The notes: generated by a model not told the origin, from the sequence alone. 64,000 nt of DNA from Escherichia boydii (GCA_041890495.1 CP169086.1:2108001-2172000), one strand, 5' to 3'; shown: positions 45,763 through 54,687, counted from the first letter of the stretch. Made by a program: numbers and translations.

Positions 45763-47052
45763 ATGTTTCTGGCAGGGGCAATTTTTCTGTTTACGCTGGT
45801 GCTGATCATCTGGCAGCCCAAAGGACTGAGTATCGGCTGGAGCGCGACCATCGGCGCCGTGCTGGCGCTGGCCAGCGGCGTGATTCACATTAACGATATT
45901 CCGGTGGTGTGGAATATCGTCTGGAACGCGACGGCTGCGTTTATCGCCGTCATTATCATCAGCCTGCTGCTGGATGAGTCCGGCTTTTTTGAATGGGCGG
46001 CGCTGCACGTCTCACGCTGGGGTAATGGTCGTGGTCGCTTGCTGTTTACCTGGATTGTCCTGCTCGGTGCTGCCGTTGCCGCCCTGTTTGCCAATGATGG
46101 CGCGGCGCTTATTTTGACACCGATTGTCATCGCCATGCTGCTGGCTTTAGGGTTCAGTAAAGGCACTACGCTGGCGTTCGTGATGGCGGCCGGATTCATT
46201 GCCGATACCGCCAGCCTGCCGCTTATTGTCTCCAACCTGGTGAATATCGTTTCCGCTGATTTCTTTGGCCTCGGCTTTCGCGAATACGCCTCGGTGATGG
46301 TGCCGGTGGATATCGCCGCGATTGTTGCCACGCTGGTGATGTTACATCTCTATTTTCGCAAAGATATTCCGCAGAACTACGATATGGCGCTGCTGAAATC
46401 TCCCGCAGAAGCGATCAAAGATCCTGCTACGTTCAAAACTGGCTGGGTTGTTTTACTGCTTCTGCTGGTGGGATTTTTCGTCCTGGAACCGCTCGGCATT
46501 CCGGTGAGCGCCATTGCAGCTGTGGGCGCGCTGATATTATTTGTCGTCGCTAAACGCGGTCATGCGATTAATACGGGTAAAGTCCTGCGCGGTGCCCCCT
46601 GGCAGATTGTCATCTTCTCGCTCGGCATGTATCTGGTGGTTTATGGCCTGCGCAATGCCGGATTAACGGAATATCTTTCTGGCGTACTCAACGTGCTGGC
46701 GGATAACGGCCTGTGGGCCGCGACGCTCGGCACCGGATTCCTCACCGCCTTCCTCTCTTCTATTATGAACAATATGCCGACGGTACTGGTTGGCGCGTTG
46801 TCCATTGATGGCAGCACGGCATCTGGCGTTATCAAAGAAGCGATGGTTTATGCCAATGTGATTGGCTGCGATTTGGGACCGAAAATTACCCCAATTGGTA
46901 GCCTGGCTACGCTACTCTGGCTGCACGTACTTTCGCAGAAGAATATGACTATCAGCTGGGGATATTACTTCCGTACAGGGATTATCATGACCCTGCCTGT
47001 GCTGTTTGTGACGCTGGCTGCGCTGGCGCTACGTCTCTCTTTCACTTTGTAA
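45763..47052 (+). CDS. arsB: arsenite efflux transporter ArsB
   Basis: A 429-residue inner-membrane arsenite/antimonite-proton antiporter with about 12 transmembrane helices. No arsA is present, so it runs on proton motive force. Residues 1-46 differ from the K-12 chromosomal ArsB as I recall it (for example SGVIHINDIP), while the rest appears identical to K-12. A sequence changeover lies at about 45.9-46.05 kb. Confidence 0.95.
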   Translation: MFLAGAIFLFTLVLIIWQPKGLSIGWSATIGAVLALASGVIHINDIPVVWNIVWNATAAFIAVIIISLLLDESGFFEWAALHVSRWGNGRGRLLFTWIVLLGAAVAALFANDGAALILTPIVIAMLLALGFSKGTTLAFVMAAGFIADTASLPLIVSNLVNIVSADFFGLGFREYASVMVPVDIAAIVATLVMLHLYFRKDIPQNYDMALLKSPAEAIKDPATFKTGWVVLLLLLVGFFVLEPLGIPVSAIAAVGALILFVVAKRGHAINTGKVLRGAPWQIVIFSLGMYLVVYGLRNAGLTEYLSGVLNVLADNGLWAATLGTGFLTAFLSSIMNNMPTVLVGALSIDGSTASGVIKEAMVYANVIGCDLGPKITPIGSLATLLWLHVLSQKNMTISWGYYFRTGIIMTLPVLFVTLAALALRLSFTL

Positions 47053-47064
47053 TGAGATACTGAT

Positions 47065-47496
47065 ATGAGCAACATTACCATTTATCACAACCCGGCCTGC
47101 GGCACGTCGCGTAATACGCTGGAGATGATCCGCAACAGCGGCACAGAACCGACCATTATCCATTATCTGGAAACTCCGCCAACGCGCGATGAACTGGTCA
47201 AACTCATTGCCGATATGGGGATTTCCGTACGCGCGCTGCTGCGTAAAAACGTCGAACCGTATGAGGAGCTGGGCCTTGCGGAAGATAAATTTACTGACGA
47301 TCGGTTAATCGACTTTATGCTTCAGCACCCGATTCTGATTAATCGCCCGATTGTGGTGACGCCGCTGGGAACTCGCCTGTGCCGCCCTTCAGAAGTGGTG
47401 CTGGAAATTCTGCCAGATGCGCAAAAAGGGGCGTTTACGAAAGAGGATGGCGAAGCGGTGGTGGACGCCAGCGGGAAAAAAATCTCAAAAAAGTAA
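47065..47496 (+). CDS. arsC: glutaredoxin-dependent arsenate reductase ArsC
   Basis: A 143-residue arsenate reductase. Catalytic Cys12 lies in HNPACGTSRNT, and conserved arginines include RPIVV. It reduces arsenate to arsenite for export by ArsB using GSH and glutaredoxin (grxA is nearby). The first 122 residues look like K-12 ArsC; the end after QKGAF (TKEDGEAVVDASGKKISKK) does not. This indicates a second changeover near 47.43 kb. Confidence 0.95.
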   Translation: MSNITIYHNPACGTSRNTLEMIRNSGTEPTIIHYLETPPTRDELVKLIADMGISVRALLRKNVEPYEELGLAEDKFTDDRLIDFMLQHPILINRPIVVTPLGTRLCRPSEVVLEILPDAQKGAFTKEDGEAVVDASGKKISKK

Positions 47497-47615
47497 CCCA
47501 TTGATAATGGCGCAGTAAGGCTTGCTCACGGCATACCCTACCCACCCGGCCGGGTTGCATCAGCCGAAACCCGGCACATACTGTTGAGGGTTAATCCTGG
47601 TGAGGAAATGCGGGT

Positions 47616-48386
47616 ATGGGCTTTAAAAACAAAACCGCCGTCATCTTCGGCGGCAGCGGCGCCATCGGCAGTTCAGTGGCGCACGCTCTGGCGCGTGAAG
47701 GGGCAGATGTGTACCTCGCCGCGCGTGACCACGCCAGGCTGGAGCAGGTCGCCAGCCGTATTCGTGCCGCGGGCGGTTCTGCCAGCACGTTTGTTTTCGA
47801 TGCGCTCGAGGAGTCCTCGCTGCTCCCGGACCTTGCCCGCATTGATATCGTCGTCAACGCCACGGGCTTTATGCACGATCAGGGTAAACGCCTTGAGGCT
47901 TTGACGCTCGACGAATTCCGTCAGGGTTTCGACCCTTTTCTGGCCGCGTACTTTAACATTGCGAAAGCCGTCTCTCCCCTTATGGGCGGCGAGCATGGCG
48001 GGACCATTATTACCGTCGTCGCCCCCGCCGCAAACATGGCGATAGCGGGCCACCTCGGGCATATCGTCGGCTGCGCGGGAACGGAAGCCTTTACCCGAGC
48101 TCTTGCGGCCGAGCTGGGGGCTCAAAATATTCGTGTGCTGTGTCTGCGCTCGCACGCGATAGCCGACGCGGTGCAGGCGGGTTCGTATGTGGGTGCCATT
48201 TTCGCCGCCAGGGCGCAGGCGATGGGCATCACGGTCGAGCAGTTTCTCGGCGGTGCCGCGCAAAGCACCCTGACGCACCGCCTGCCGACGCTGGCGCAGG
48301 TGGCAGACACGATTGCGTTTTTGGCTTCAGATGCGGCAAGCGCCATCTCGGGGACCACCGTCAATATGACCGCGGGCGCAACCTAG
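47616..48386 (+). CDS. SDR-family protein with degenerate catalytic site
   Basis: A 256-residue short-chain dehydrogenase fold. The N-terminal cofactor motif is FGGSGAIGSSVA and NATGF replaces the NNAG motif. By alignment, the catalytic Tyr and Lys of YxxxK are His and Cys (HIVGC before AGTEAFTRALAAEL), and the catalytic Ser is also not evident. It may bind NAD(P) without classical catalysis or act by other residues. The gene is convergent to rcdA. No equivalent lies here in K-12. Substrate unknown. Confidence 0.8.
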   Translation: MGFKNKTAVIFGGSGAIGSSVAHALAREGADVYLAARDHARLEQVASRIRAAGGSASTFVFDALEESSLLPDLARIDIVVNATGFMHDQGKRLEALTLDEFRQGFDPFLAAYFNIAKAVSPLMGGEHGGTIITVVAPAANMAIAGHLGHIVGCAGTEAFTRALAAELGAQNIRVLCLRSHAIADAVQAGSYVGAIFAARAQAMGITVEQFLGGAAQSTLTHRLPTLAQVADTIAFLASDAASAISGTTVNMTAGAT

Positions 48387-48934
48387 CCTCTGCCCTCGCC
48401 CGCAATCCTCCCCACCATCGCCCGAATCTCCTCCCGGGATAGCGGCGTCCGGTCGGTCACGTAGTGCAGCGTCATCCCTTCGATAAACGCATCCAGCGCG
48501 CGGGTGGTGACCGGGTCGAACCACTGCTCCAGCGTGGTCTGGCTCATCTTCATCCAGTCCTGCATCACCGTTTTGAGCGCCGCGCTGCGGTGCATAAAAG
48601 CGTAAAGCTGATACATCAGCGCCATGTTGTGCGGCGTGGTCACCTGCGAGCTGTGGATGAGGGTGGTGATGGATTCGCACGCCATTTCCGGCCCGGTGAC
48701 GCCCGCAAAGAAATCACGGTACTGCTGCGACATCTGGCGGGTAAACCACGTGAAGGCCTCCTCCAGCAGCGGCTCCATGCCGTCGAAATAGTAGGTCATC
48801 GACCCCAGCGGCACGCCCGCGCAGGTGGCGATTTTACGGTGCGTGACGGCGTGAATACCGTGTTCAGCAATGGTGTCGAGCGTCGCCTGCAGGATTTTCT
48901 CCCGGCGATGCGGATCGTTGGGTGGTCTGCTCAT
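48383..48934 (-). CDS. rcdA: TetR-family regulator, RcdA (YbjK) homologue
   Basis: A 183-residue TetR regulator. The N-terminal HTH (GIHAVTHRKIATCAGVPLGSMTYYF) and the C-terminal ALDAFIEGMTLHYVTDRTPLSREEI match E. coli RcdA, a regulator of biofilm and stress genes including csgD. The ATG at 48934 follows GTGAGGAAT. It is divergent from ybjJ, with a perfect palindrome between them, and overlaps the SDR gene end by 4 bp. Confidence 0.88.
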   Translation of the reverse strand: MSRPPNDPHRREKILQATLDTIAEHGIHAVTHRKIATCAGVPLGSMTYYFDGMEPLLEEAFTWFTRQMSQQYRDFFAGVTGPEMACESITTLIHSSQVTTPHNMALMYQLYAFMHRSAALKTVMQDWMKMSQTTLEQWFDPVTTRALDAFIEGMTLHYVTDRTPLSREEIRAMVGRIAGEGRG

Positions 48935-48949
48935 CAATTCCTCACCTGG

Positions 48950-48971
48950 TTTGTGTACAAATGTACACAAA
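48950..48971. promoter_or_regulatory. perfect inverted repeat, likely RcdA operator
   Basis: Half-sites TTTGTGTACA and TGTACACAAA are exact inverted repeats separated by AA. The element lies 15 bp upstream of the rcdA start and 44 bp upstream of ybjJ, a typical place for a TetR-family operator controlling both genes. Confidence 0.85.
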
Positions 48972-49015
48972 CTTGCTAGTGTTGTCGCTATTGTTGTACT
49001 TCTGGTGCTACCCCA

Positions 49016-50230
49016 ATGACGCTGACCTCTCCCCGCAAAGCCCTGCAGCTCCGCATGTGGGCGCTGTTTATGTTCTTCTTCATTCCCGGCCTGCTGATGG
49101 CCTCCTGGGCCACGCGCACCCCCGCTATTCGCGACATTTTGTCCGTTTCTACCGCTGAAATGGGCATCGTGCTGTTCGGCCTGTCGATAGGCTCCATGAG
49201 CGGCATCCTCTGCTCCGCATGGCTGGTGAAGCGCTTCGGTACGCGGGCGGTGATCCGCACGACCATGTGCTTCGCGGCGTTCGGGATGATTGTGCTGAGC
49301 GTGGCGCTGTGGTTTGCCTCACCGGTACTGTTTGCGCTGGGATTGACGGTGTTTGGCGGCAGCTTCGGCTCGGCGGAAGTGGCGATAAACGTTGAAGGGG
49401 CGGCGGTCGAGCGCGAGATGAACAAAACCGTGCTGCCGATGATGCACGGCTTCTATAGCCTCGGCACGCTGGCCGGGGCGGGCGTGGGGATGGTGCTGAC
49501 GGCCTTCGGCGTGAGCGCCAATCTGCATATCCTGCTGGCGGCGCTGGTGTGCATCATTCCGATTCTGACCGGCATCCGGGCGATCCCGGAGGGCACCGGC
49601 AAGAACGCCTCAGACGAACAGCATTCTGCTGAAAAGGGTCTGCCCTTCTACCGCGACTATCAGCTGATGCTGATTGGCGTGGTCGTGCTGGCGATGGCGT
49701 TTGCGGAAGGGTCCGCCAACGACTGGCTGCCTCTGCTGATGGTGGACGGTCACGGCTTTAGCCCAACCTCCGGCTCGCTGATCTACGCCGGCTTTACGCT
49801 GGGGATGACCGTCGGGCGCTTCACCGGCGGCTGGTTTATCGACCGCTACAGCCGCGTGGCGGTGGTGCGCGCCAGCGCCCTGCTCGGCGGGCTGGGTATC
49901 GCGATGATTATCTTTGTGGATGTGGACTGGATTGCCGGCGTCTCGGTGATCCTCTGGGGGCTGGGCGCATCCCTCGGCTTCCCGCTGACCATCTCTGCCG
50001 CCAGCGACACCGGCCCGGATGCCCCGACGCGCGTCAGCGTGGTGGCGACAACCGGCTATCTCGCTTTCCTGGTCGGGCCGCCCCTGCTCGGCTTCCTCGG
50101 CGAGCACTACGGGCTGCGCAGCGCCATGCTGGTGGTATTAGGGTTGGTGATCGTCGCGGCGCTGGTGGCGCGCGCGGTGGCAAAGCCGGAAACGAATCAA
50201 ACGACACTGGAGAAGGGATATGAGCGTTAA
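49016..50230 (+). CDS. ybjJ: MFS transporter YbjJ
   Basis: A 404-residue major facilitator superfamily protein with 12 predicted transmembrane helices; E. coli YbjJ has 402. The conserved EVAINVEGAAVEREMNKTVLPMMHGFYSLG and WLPLLMVDGHGFSPTSGSLIYAGFT segments identify it. Substrate unknown. Divergent from rcdA, and its last 11 bp overlap ybjI, suggesting a two-gene operon. Confidence 0.92.
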   Translation: MTLTSPRKALQLRMWALFMFFFIPGLLMASWATRTPAIRDILSVSTAEMGIVLFGLSIGSMSGILCSAWLVKRFGTRAVIRTTMCFAAFGMIVLSVALWFASPVLFALGLTVFGGSFGSAEVAINVEGAAVEREMNKTVLPMMHGFYSLGTLAGAGVGMVLTAFGVSANLHILLAALVCIIPILTGIRAIPEGTGKNASDEQHSAEKGLPFYRDYQLMLIGVVVLAMAFAEGSANDWLPLLMVDGHGFSPTSGSLIYAGFTLGMTVGRFTGGWFIDRYSRVAVVRASALLGGLGIAMIIFVDVDWIAGVSVILWGLGASLGFPLTISAASDTGPDAPTRVSVVATTGYLAFLVGPPLLGFLGEHYGLRSAMLVVLGLVIVAALVARAVAKPETNQTTLEKGYER

Positions 50231-51032
50231 ACTGATCGCCGTCGACATGGATGGCACATTCCTGAGTGATGCCAAGACCTACAATCGCCCGCGCTTTCTG
50301 GCGCAGTACGCGCGCATGAAGGCGCAAGGCATTCGCTTCGTGGTCGCCAGCGGCAACCAGTACTACCAGCTGATCTCCTTTTTCCCGGAGATTGCGCATG
50401 AAATTTCATTCGTCGCCGAAAACGGCGGCTGGGTCGTGAGTGAGGGTGAAGATGTCTTTAACGGCGAACTGTCAAAAGCCCATTTCGAGACCGTTGCGAA
50501 CGTGTTAAACGACGTGCCGGGCATTGAGATTATCGCCTGCGGGAAAAGCAGCGCCTACACGCTGAAAGGCTATGACGAGGGCTTTAAGGCTATCGCGGCG
50601 AAGTACTATCACCGTCTGGAAATGGTGAGTGATTTCGACAACCTTAACGATATTTTCTTCAAGTTCGGGCTCAACGTGTCTGATGATGAAATTCCGCGTA
50701 TTCAGGCGCTTCTGCATGAACAACTCAGCGACATCATGGTGCCCGTCACCACCGGTCACGGCAGTATCGACCTGATTATCCCCGGCGTGCATAAGGCCAA
50801 CGGCCTGCGGATCCTGCAGCAGCGCTGGGGGATAGAGAACAGCGACGTGGTGGCCTTCGGAGACAGCGGCAACGACGTGGAGATGCTGCGCCAGTCCGGA
50901 TTCAGCTTTGCGATGGCGAATGCCAGACCGCATATCAAAGCGGCGGCGCGCTTTGAAGCGCCGCATAATAACGATGAAGGCGTGCTGGATGTGATTGATA
51001 AGGTGCTGGATGGGGAGGCGCCGTTTAATTGA
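50220..51032 (+). CDS. ybjI: HAD-family (Cof-type) phosphatase YbjI
   Basis: A 270-residue HAD type IIB sugar phosphatase. Motif I is DMDGTF (catalytic Asp9 and Asp11), motif II VASGNQ, and motif IV GDSGNDVEM. E. coli YbjI hydrolyses FMN and sugar phosphates in vitro. The ATG lies inside the end of ybjJ with GGAGAAGG upstream. E. coli ybjH, which follows ybjI there, is absent here. Confidence 0.93.
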   Translation: MSVKLIAVDMDGTFLSDAKTYNRPRFLAQYARMKAQGIRFVVASGNQYYQLISFFPEIAHEISFVAENGGWVVSEGEDVFNGELSKAHFETVANVLNDVPGIEIIACGKSSAYTLKGYDEGFKAIAAKYYHRLEMVSDFDNLNDIFFKFGLNVSDDEIPRIQALLHEQLSDIMVPVTTGHGSIDLIIPGVHKANGLRILQQRWGIENSDVVAFGDSGNDVEMLRQSGFSFAMANARPHIKAAARFEAPHNNDEGVLDVIDKVLDGEAPFN

Positions 51033-51045
51033 CCGCGTGCGGTCT

Positions 51046-51094
51046 GGTGCCCTCTCCCCTCACCTGGCCCTCTCCCCAAAGGGGAGAGGGAATA
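51046..51094. repeat. CCCTCTCC-type palindromic intergenic repeat
   Basis: TGCCCTCTCCCCTCACCTGG then CCCTCTCCCC, loop AAA, GGGGAGAGGG form a strong hairpin between convergent ybjI and mdfA. A related copy occurs at 54688-54723. Likely a dispersed repeat of this lineage that also acts as a terminator. Confidence 0.8.
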
Positions 51095-51100
51095 AACAGG

Positions 51101-52333
51101 TTAAGGTTGCAGGGCGTTTCCGACGCGCTTGTCCTTCAGGAACACTACCATCAGGCCAACCCACAGCACGCCGTTGGCGAGGTTAAACAGGCTGAACAGC
51201 CCGTTGCCGCCCATCGCATAGGCATGCTTGCTCACTTCGATGCCGACGGTAAAAATCAGCATCTGCAGCATCCCCATCGCCGCTGAGACCGTGCCTTTAC
51301 TCATTTCGCTGGCAAACAGCGTCAGGCGCACCAGCCCGGCGTTCGCCACGCCAATCCCGAAGGCGTAAACGCTCAGCCCTGCCGTCATCCACAGGTAAGC
51401 ATGTGATGACGCGACGGTCGCCACCGCCGCCAGAATCAGCCCTGCCGCAATCGGCCAGCCGCCCATGATAATCAGTGAACGCACGGTGCGGCGTGACGTC
51501 AGACGAGCCAGCACCAGGTTCCCGATAATCAGCGTGCCAAAGATCGGCACCTGCAGCAGGCCGTACTCATAGCTGCTGAGCTTTTCGCCGCTAATGATGA
51601 TGACCGGCGACTGGGCAATCCACGCCAGCAGCGGCAGGCTAACGAATCCGGTCGCCAGCGCGCCCGCCACAAAGCGGCCATTCTTCAGTACTTCTTTGTA
51701 ATCCCGACCCAGCTCTTTCAGCGAGAGTTTCTCACCGATCCGGGTGGCGGTTTCCGGCATCGCCCGGTGCAGGCCAAAGTACGCGATGGCGGCGAGAACC
51801 GCAAAGAGTACAAACATTCCTTCCCAGGGAGCCACATGCACCCACGCGGCGCCCACCAGAGGCCCGAGCAAGGGAGCGATCAGCGCCACGTTTGCCATCA
51901 GCGCGGTAATTTTGATGCACACCGCCTCTTCAAACGACTCCTGAATGGCGGCATACCCCACGGCGCCGATAAAGCACAGGCTCACCCCCTGCAGGAAGCG
52001 CAGCAGGGTAAATTGTTCAATGTTTTGCGCCAGCAGCGTGGCAAGACAGGTGACGATAAACCACACCACGCCCGTCAGCATCACCGGACGACGGCCAATA
52101 CGATCCGACAGCGGCCCTAACAGCCACTGCAAAAACATGCCGCCGGCCAGATAGGCGGTCATGGAGGTCGGTACCCACTCAATTCCCGCGTTGTACTGCG
52201 CCACAACGGTCAGCATACCGGGCTGGATCATATCGTTGCCGATATAGGTAGAGAATTCGTAGAGCACCAGACACAGGGGGAAAAGCAACGCCTGACGACC
52301 CAGACGTGAACCAGAAGAAGAACGGTTTAACAT
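51101..52333 (-). CDS. mdfA: multidrug efflux MFS transporter MdfA
   Basis: A 410-residue, 12-helix drug/proton antiporter exporting chloramphenicol, cationic and other compounds. Essential acidic residues Glu26 and Asp34 are present in YEFSTYIGND; motif A is GPLSDRIGRRPVM; motif C is near LIAPLLGPLVG. Length equals E. coli MdfA. Sequence is of the Enterobacter-like type. Divergent from the PAP2 gene. Confidence 0.95.
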   Translation of the reverse strand: MLNRSSSGSRLGRQALLFPLCLVLYEFSTYIGNDMIQPGMLTVVAQYNAGIEWVPTSMTAYLAGGMFLQWLLGPLSDRIGRRPVMLTGVVWFIVTCLATLLAQNIEQFTLLRFLQGVSLCFIGAVGYAAIQESFEEAVCIKITALMANVALIAPLLGPLVGAAWVHVAPWEGMFVLFAVLAAIAYFGLHRAMPETATRIGEKLSLKELGRDYKEVLKNGRFVAGALATGFVSLPLLAWIAQSPVIIISGEKLSSYEYGLLQVPIFGTLIIGNLVLARLTSRRTVRSLIIMGGWPIAAGLILAAVATVASSHAYLWMTAGLSVYAFGIGVANAGLVRLTLFASEMSKGTVSAAMGMLQMLIFTVGIEVSKHAYAMGGNGLFSLFNLANGVLWVGLMVVFLKDKRVGNALQP

Positions 52334-52501
52334 GCAATCTCTTTATAATGACAAAATCGCGACGAGTGTAATGAAATGCCGCAGCCCGAGATAGTGATTT
52401 ATCGAGGATAAACAGAAATAAAGCACATATCGTCTTCGTTTAAGGTTTCCTTAATTTGACAGATTTATGATAGCCCCATTACTCGTCAACGACCCCAAAT
52501 T

Positions 52502-53230
52502 ATGGCACTCACCTCCAGCCGTTCAGAATTGTCTAAGTTACAGACAAATAAGACAAAACGACTTTACCGCTTACCGGCCCGCTTTTATGGTTATCAGCTT
52601 TTCATACTGATAGTCCTTGCCGTGGTGTTTACGTGGCTATCGCGCAATGAAGCGCTCGACAGATGGGTAACCGGCTTCTGGTATGACGCGGCGACGCAGA
52701 GCTTCCCGCTGCAGAAAGACCACCTGCTGGATCTGCTCAACCATCGTCTGGCGAAGTACATAGCCATCGCCTTAGGCGCCGTGGCGCTGTTTTACGGCGC
52801 TTACAAGCGTAACGCAAGGCTGGTTACGGCGGCGCTGCTGATGGGCGTTGGCGCGCTGGTGGTGGGCCTGTTGAAAAGCATGAGCCATCACAGCTGCCCG
52901 TGGGACCTGGTGGAATATGGCGGTAAGGCTGTCTCTTATCCCCTGTTCAGCGCCATCCCTGTAGACAGCGGTCCGGGGCGCTGTTTCCCCGGCGGTCATG
53001 CCTCTAGCGGCTTTATGGTGATGGGGCTATTTTTTGCCTTCTGGCGCGAGCGTCCGCGCCTCGCCTGGAGCTTCGTCGCGCTGGGCGTGGTGTTAGGTCT
53101 GGTGATGGGCTATGGCCAGATCATGCGCGGGGCGCATTTTTTCTCTCACAACCTGTGGGCTGGGTGGTGGGTCTGGTTTTCCCAGGTGGTGGTCTACGGC
53201 CTTGTTTCCACCCGGTTTGCTAAAGAGTGA
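52502..53230 (+). CDS. PAP2-superfamily membrane phosphatase, atypical motifs
   Basis: A 242-residue membrane protein with about five to six hydrophobic segments. PAP2 motifs are recognisable but atypical: a K-S-M-S-H segment before CPWDL, the second motif GRCFPGGHASSGF, and a third region MRGAHFFSHNLW in place of SRxxxxxHxxxD. Possible substrates are lipid phosphates such as undecaprenyl pyrophosphate or lipid A phosphates; none can be assigned. It is 7 bp upstream of ybjG, so the two are probably co-transcribed. No counterpart lies here in K-12. Confidence 0.82.
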   Translation: MALTSSRSELSKLQTNKTKRLYRLPARFYGYQLFILIVLAVVFTWLSRNEALDRWVTGFWYDAATQSFPLQKDHLLDLLNHRLAKYIAIALGAVALFYGAYKRNARLVTAALLMGVGALVVGLLKSMSHHSCPWDLVEYGGKAVSYPLFSAIPVDSGPGRCFPGGHASSGFMVMGLFFAFWRERPRLAWSFVALGVVLGLVMGYGQIMRGAHFFSHNLWAGWWVWFSQVVVYGLVSTRFAKE

Positions 53231-53237
53231 TAACGTT

Positions 53238-53846
53238 ATGTTAGAGAATCTAAATTATCAGCTGTTTTATCTGATCAATGCCACCCCGGCCTCTCCCGAG
53301 TGGACGATCGATTTTGCCACCTTCCTGGCAAAAGATCTGATCGGTATCGTGCCTGCACTGGCTGCGATTCTCTGGCTGTGGGGACCCCGCAGCCAGGTAA
53401 AACCGCAGCGCCAGCTGGTGATCAAAGTAGCGATGGCGCTGGGCGTGAGCGTTCTGGTGAGCTTCGTTCTGGGTCATGTTTTCCCGCACGCCCGTCCTTT
53501 TGTTGCACATGTGGGCTATACCTTCCTGCACCACGCGCCGGATGACTCGTTCCCGAGCGATCACGGGACGGTGATCTTCACCTTTGCGCTGGCGTTCCTG
53601 TTCTGGCATCGCCTGTGGTCTGGTGCGGTCCTGATGTTGGCGGCCCTGGCAATCGCCTGGTCTCGCGTTTACCTGGGCGTCCACTGGCCGCTGGATATGG
53701 TGGGCGGTTTCCTGGTCGGGCTGATTGGCTGCGTGAGCGCGGCTATCCTGTGGAGCCTCTTCGGTGAAGCGCTCTACCGCACGCTATCATCACTCTATCG
53801 CGCCATTTTCGCTCTCCCGATCCGCAAAGGCTGGATACGTGACTAA
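53238..53846 (+). CDS. ybjG: undecaprenyl-diphosphate phosphatase YbjG
   Basis: A 202-residue PAP2 enzyme with canonical motifs: HARPF (motif 1 end), FPSDHGTV (motif 2) and SRVYLGVHWPLDMVGG (motif 3). In E. coli YbjG is one of the undecaprenyl pyrophosphate phosphatases that recycle the lipid carrier at the periplasmic face and confer bacitracin tolerance. The ATG at 53238 gives the family length (198 in K-12). Followed by a terminator. Confidence 0.93.
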   Translation: MLENLNYQLFYLINATPASPEWTIDFATFLAKDLIGIVPALAAILWLWGPRSQVKPQRQLVIKVAMALGVSVLVSFVLGHVFPHARPFVAHVGYTFLHHAPDDSFPSDHGTVIFTFALAFLFWHRLWSGAVLMLAALAIAWSRVYLGVHWPLDMVGGFLVGLIGCVSAAILWSLFGEALYRTLSSLYRAIFALPIRKGWIRD

Positions 53847-53869
53847 CCCCAACCTGACAGGTTACACTT

Positions 53870-53902
53870 GAACCCCCGCCCTGCGGGGGTTCACTTTTTT
53901 TA
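53870..53902 (+). terminator. Rho-independent terminator after ybjG
   Basis: GAACCCCCGC, loop CCT, GCGGGGGTTC is a perfect 10-bp stem followed by a T-run (CACTTTTTTT). It separates ybjG from deoR. Confidence 0.92.
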
Positions 53903-53914
53903 TCCCGAGGAACT

Positions 53915-54673
53915 ATGGAAACACGTCGCGATGACCGCATTGCTCAGCTGCTACAGGCGCTGAAGCGCAGCGATAAGCTGCATCTTAAGGAAGCCGCCAA
54001 CCTCCTCGGCGTCTCAGAGATGACCATTCGTCGGGATCTAAACAGCGAGAGCGCGCCCGTCGTGCTGCTGGGTGGATACATTGTGCTTGAGCCGCGTAGC
54101 GCCAGCCATTATCTGATCAGCGATCAGAAGACGCGCCTGGTGGAAGAGAAACGCAAAGCCGCGCGGCTTGCGGCCTCGCTGGTACAGCCGCACCAGACGC
54201 TGTTTTTTGACTGCGGTACCACTACGCCGTGGATTATCGAAGCCATCGACAGCAGCATTCCTTTTACCGCCGTGTGCTACTCCCTGAACACCTTTCTGGC
54301 GCTTCAGGAGAAACCCGAGTGCCGGGTGATCCTCTGCGGCGGTGAGTTTCACGCCAGCAACGCGATCTTTAAGCCGCTCAACCTGCAGGACACGCTCAGC
54401 AATCTCTGCCCGGATATCGCGTTTTATTCCGCCGCCGGCGTCAACGTGCGCCAGGGGGCGACCTGCTTTAACCTGGAGGAGCTGCCGGTAAAGCACTGGG
54501 CGTTGAGCGCCGCGCAGTACCATGTGCTGGTGGTCGATCACAGCAAGTTTGGTAAGGTACGTTCGGCAAGAATGGGCGAGCTGGCGCAGTTCGATGCCAT
54601 CGTCAGCGACTGCCGCCCGGACGACGAGATTGTGGCCCACGCGAAGGCGCAGCAGGTGAAGTTGATGTATTAA
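53915..54673 (+). CDS. deoR: deoxyribose operon repressor DeoR
   Basis: A 252-residue DeoR-family repressor with an N-terminal HTH (LKEAANLLGVSEMTIRRDL) and a C-terminal sugar-phosphate-binding domain (DCGTTTPWI, then VVDHSKFGKV). In E. coli it represses deo and nupG and is relieved by deoxyribose-5-phosphate. Length equals K-12 DeoR. Convergent with dacC. Confidence 0.95.
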   Translation: METRRDDRIAQLLQALKRSDKLHLKEAANLLGVSEMTIRRDLNSESAPVVLLGGYIVLEPRSASHYLISDQKTRLVEEKRKAARLAASLVQPHQTLFFDCGTTTPWIIEAIDSSIPFTAVCYSLNTFLALQEKPECRVILCGGEFHASNAIFKPLNLQDTLSNLCPDIAFYSAAGVNVRQGATCFNLEELPVKHWALSAAQYHVLVVDHSKFGKVRSARMGELAQFDAIVSDCRPDDEIVAHAKAQQVKLMY

Positions 54674-54687
54674 GAGGGGTGTGGTCT

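Noticed and set aside
47510..47590. Degraded REP-like sequence between arsC and the SDR gene
   Set aside because: CCACCCGGCC and AACCCGGCAC pieces are present, but no complete palindrome could be drawn.
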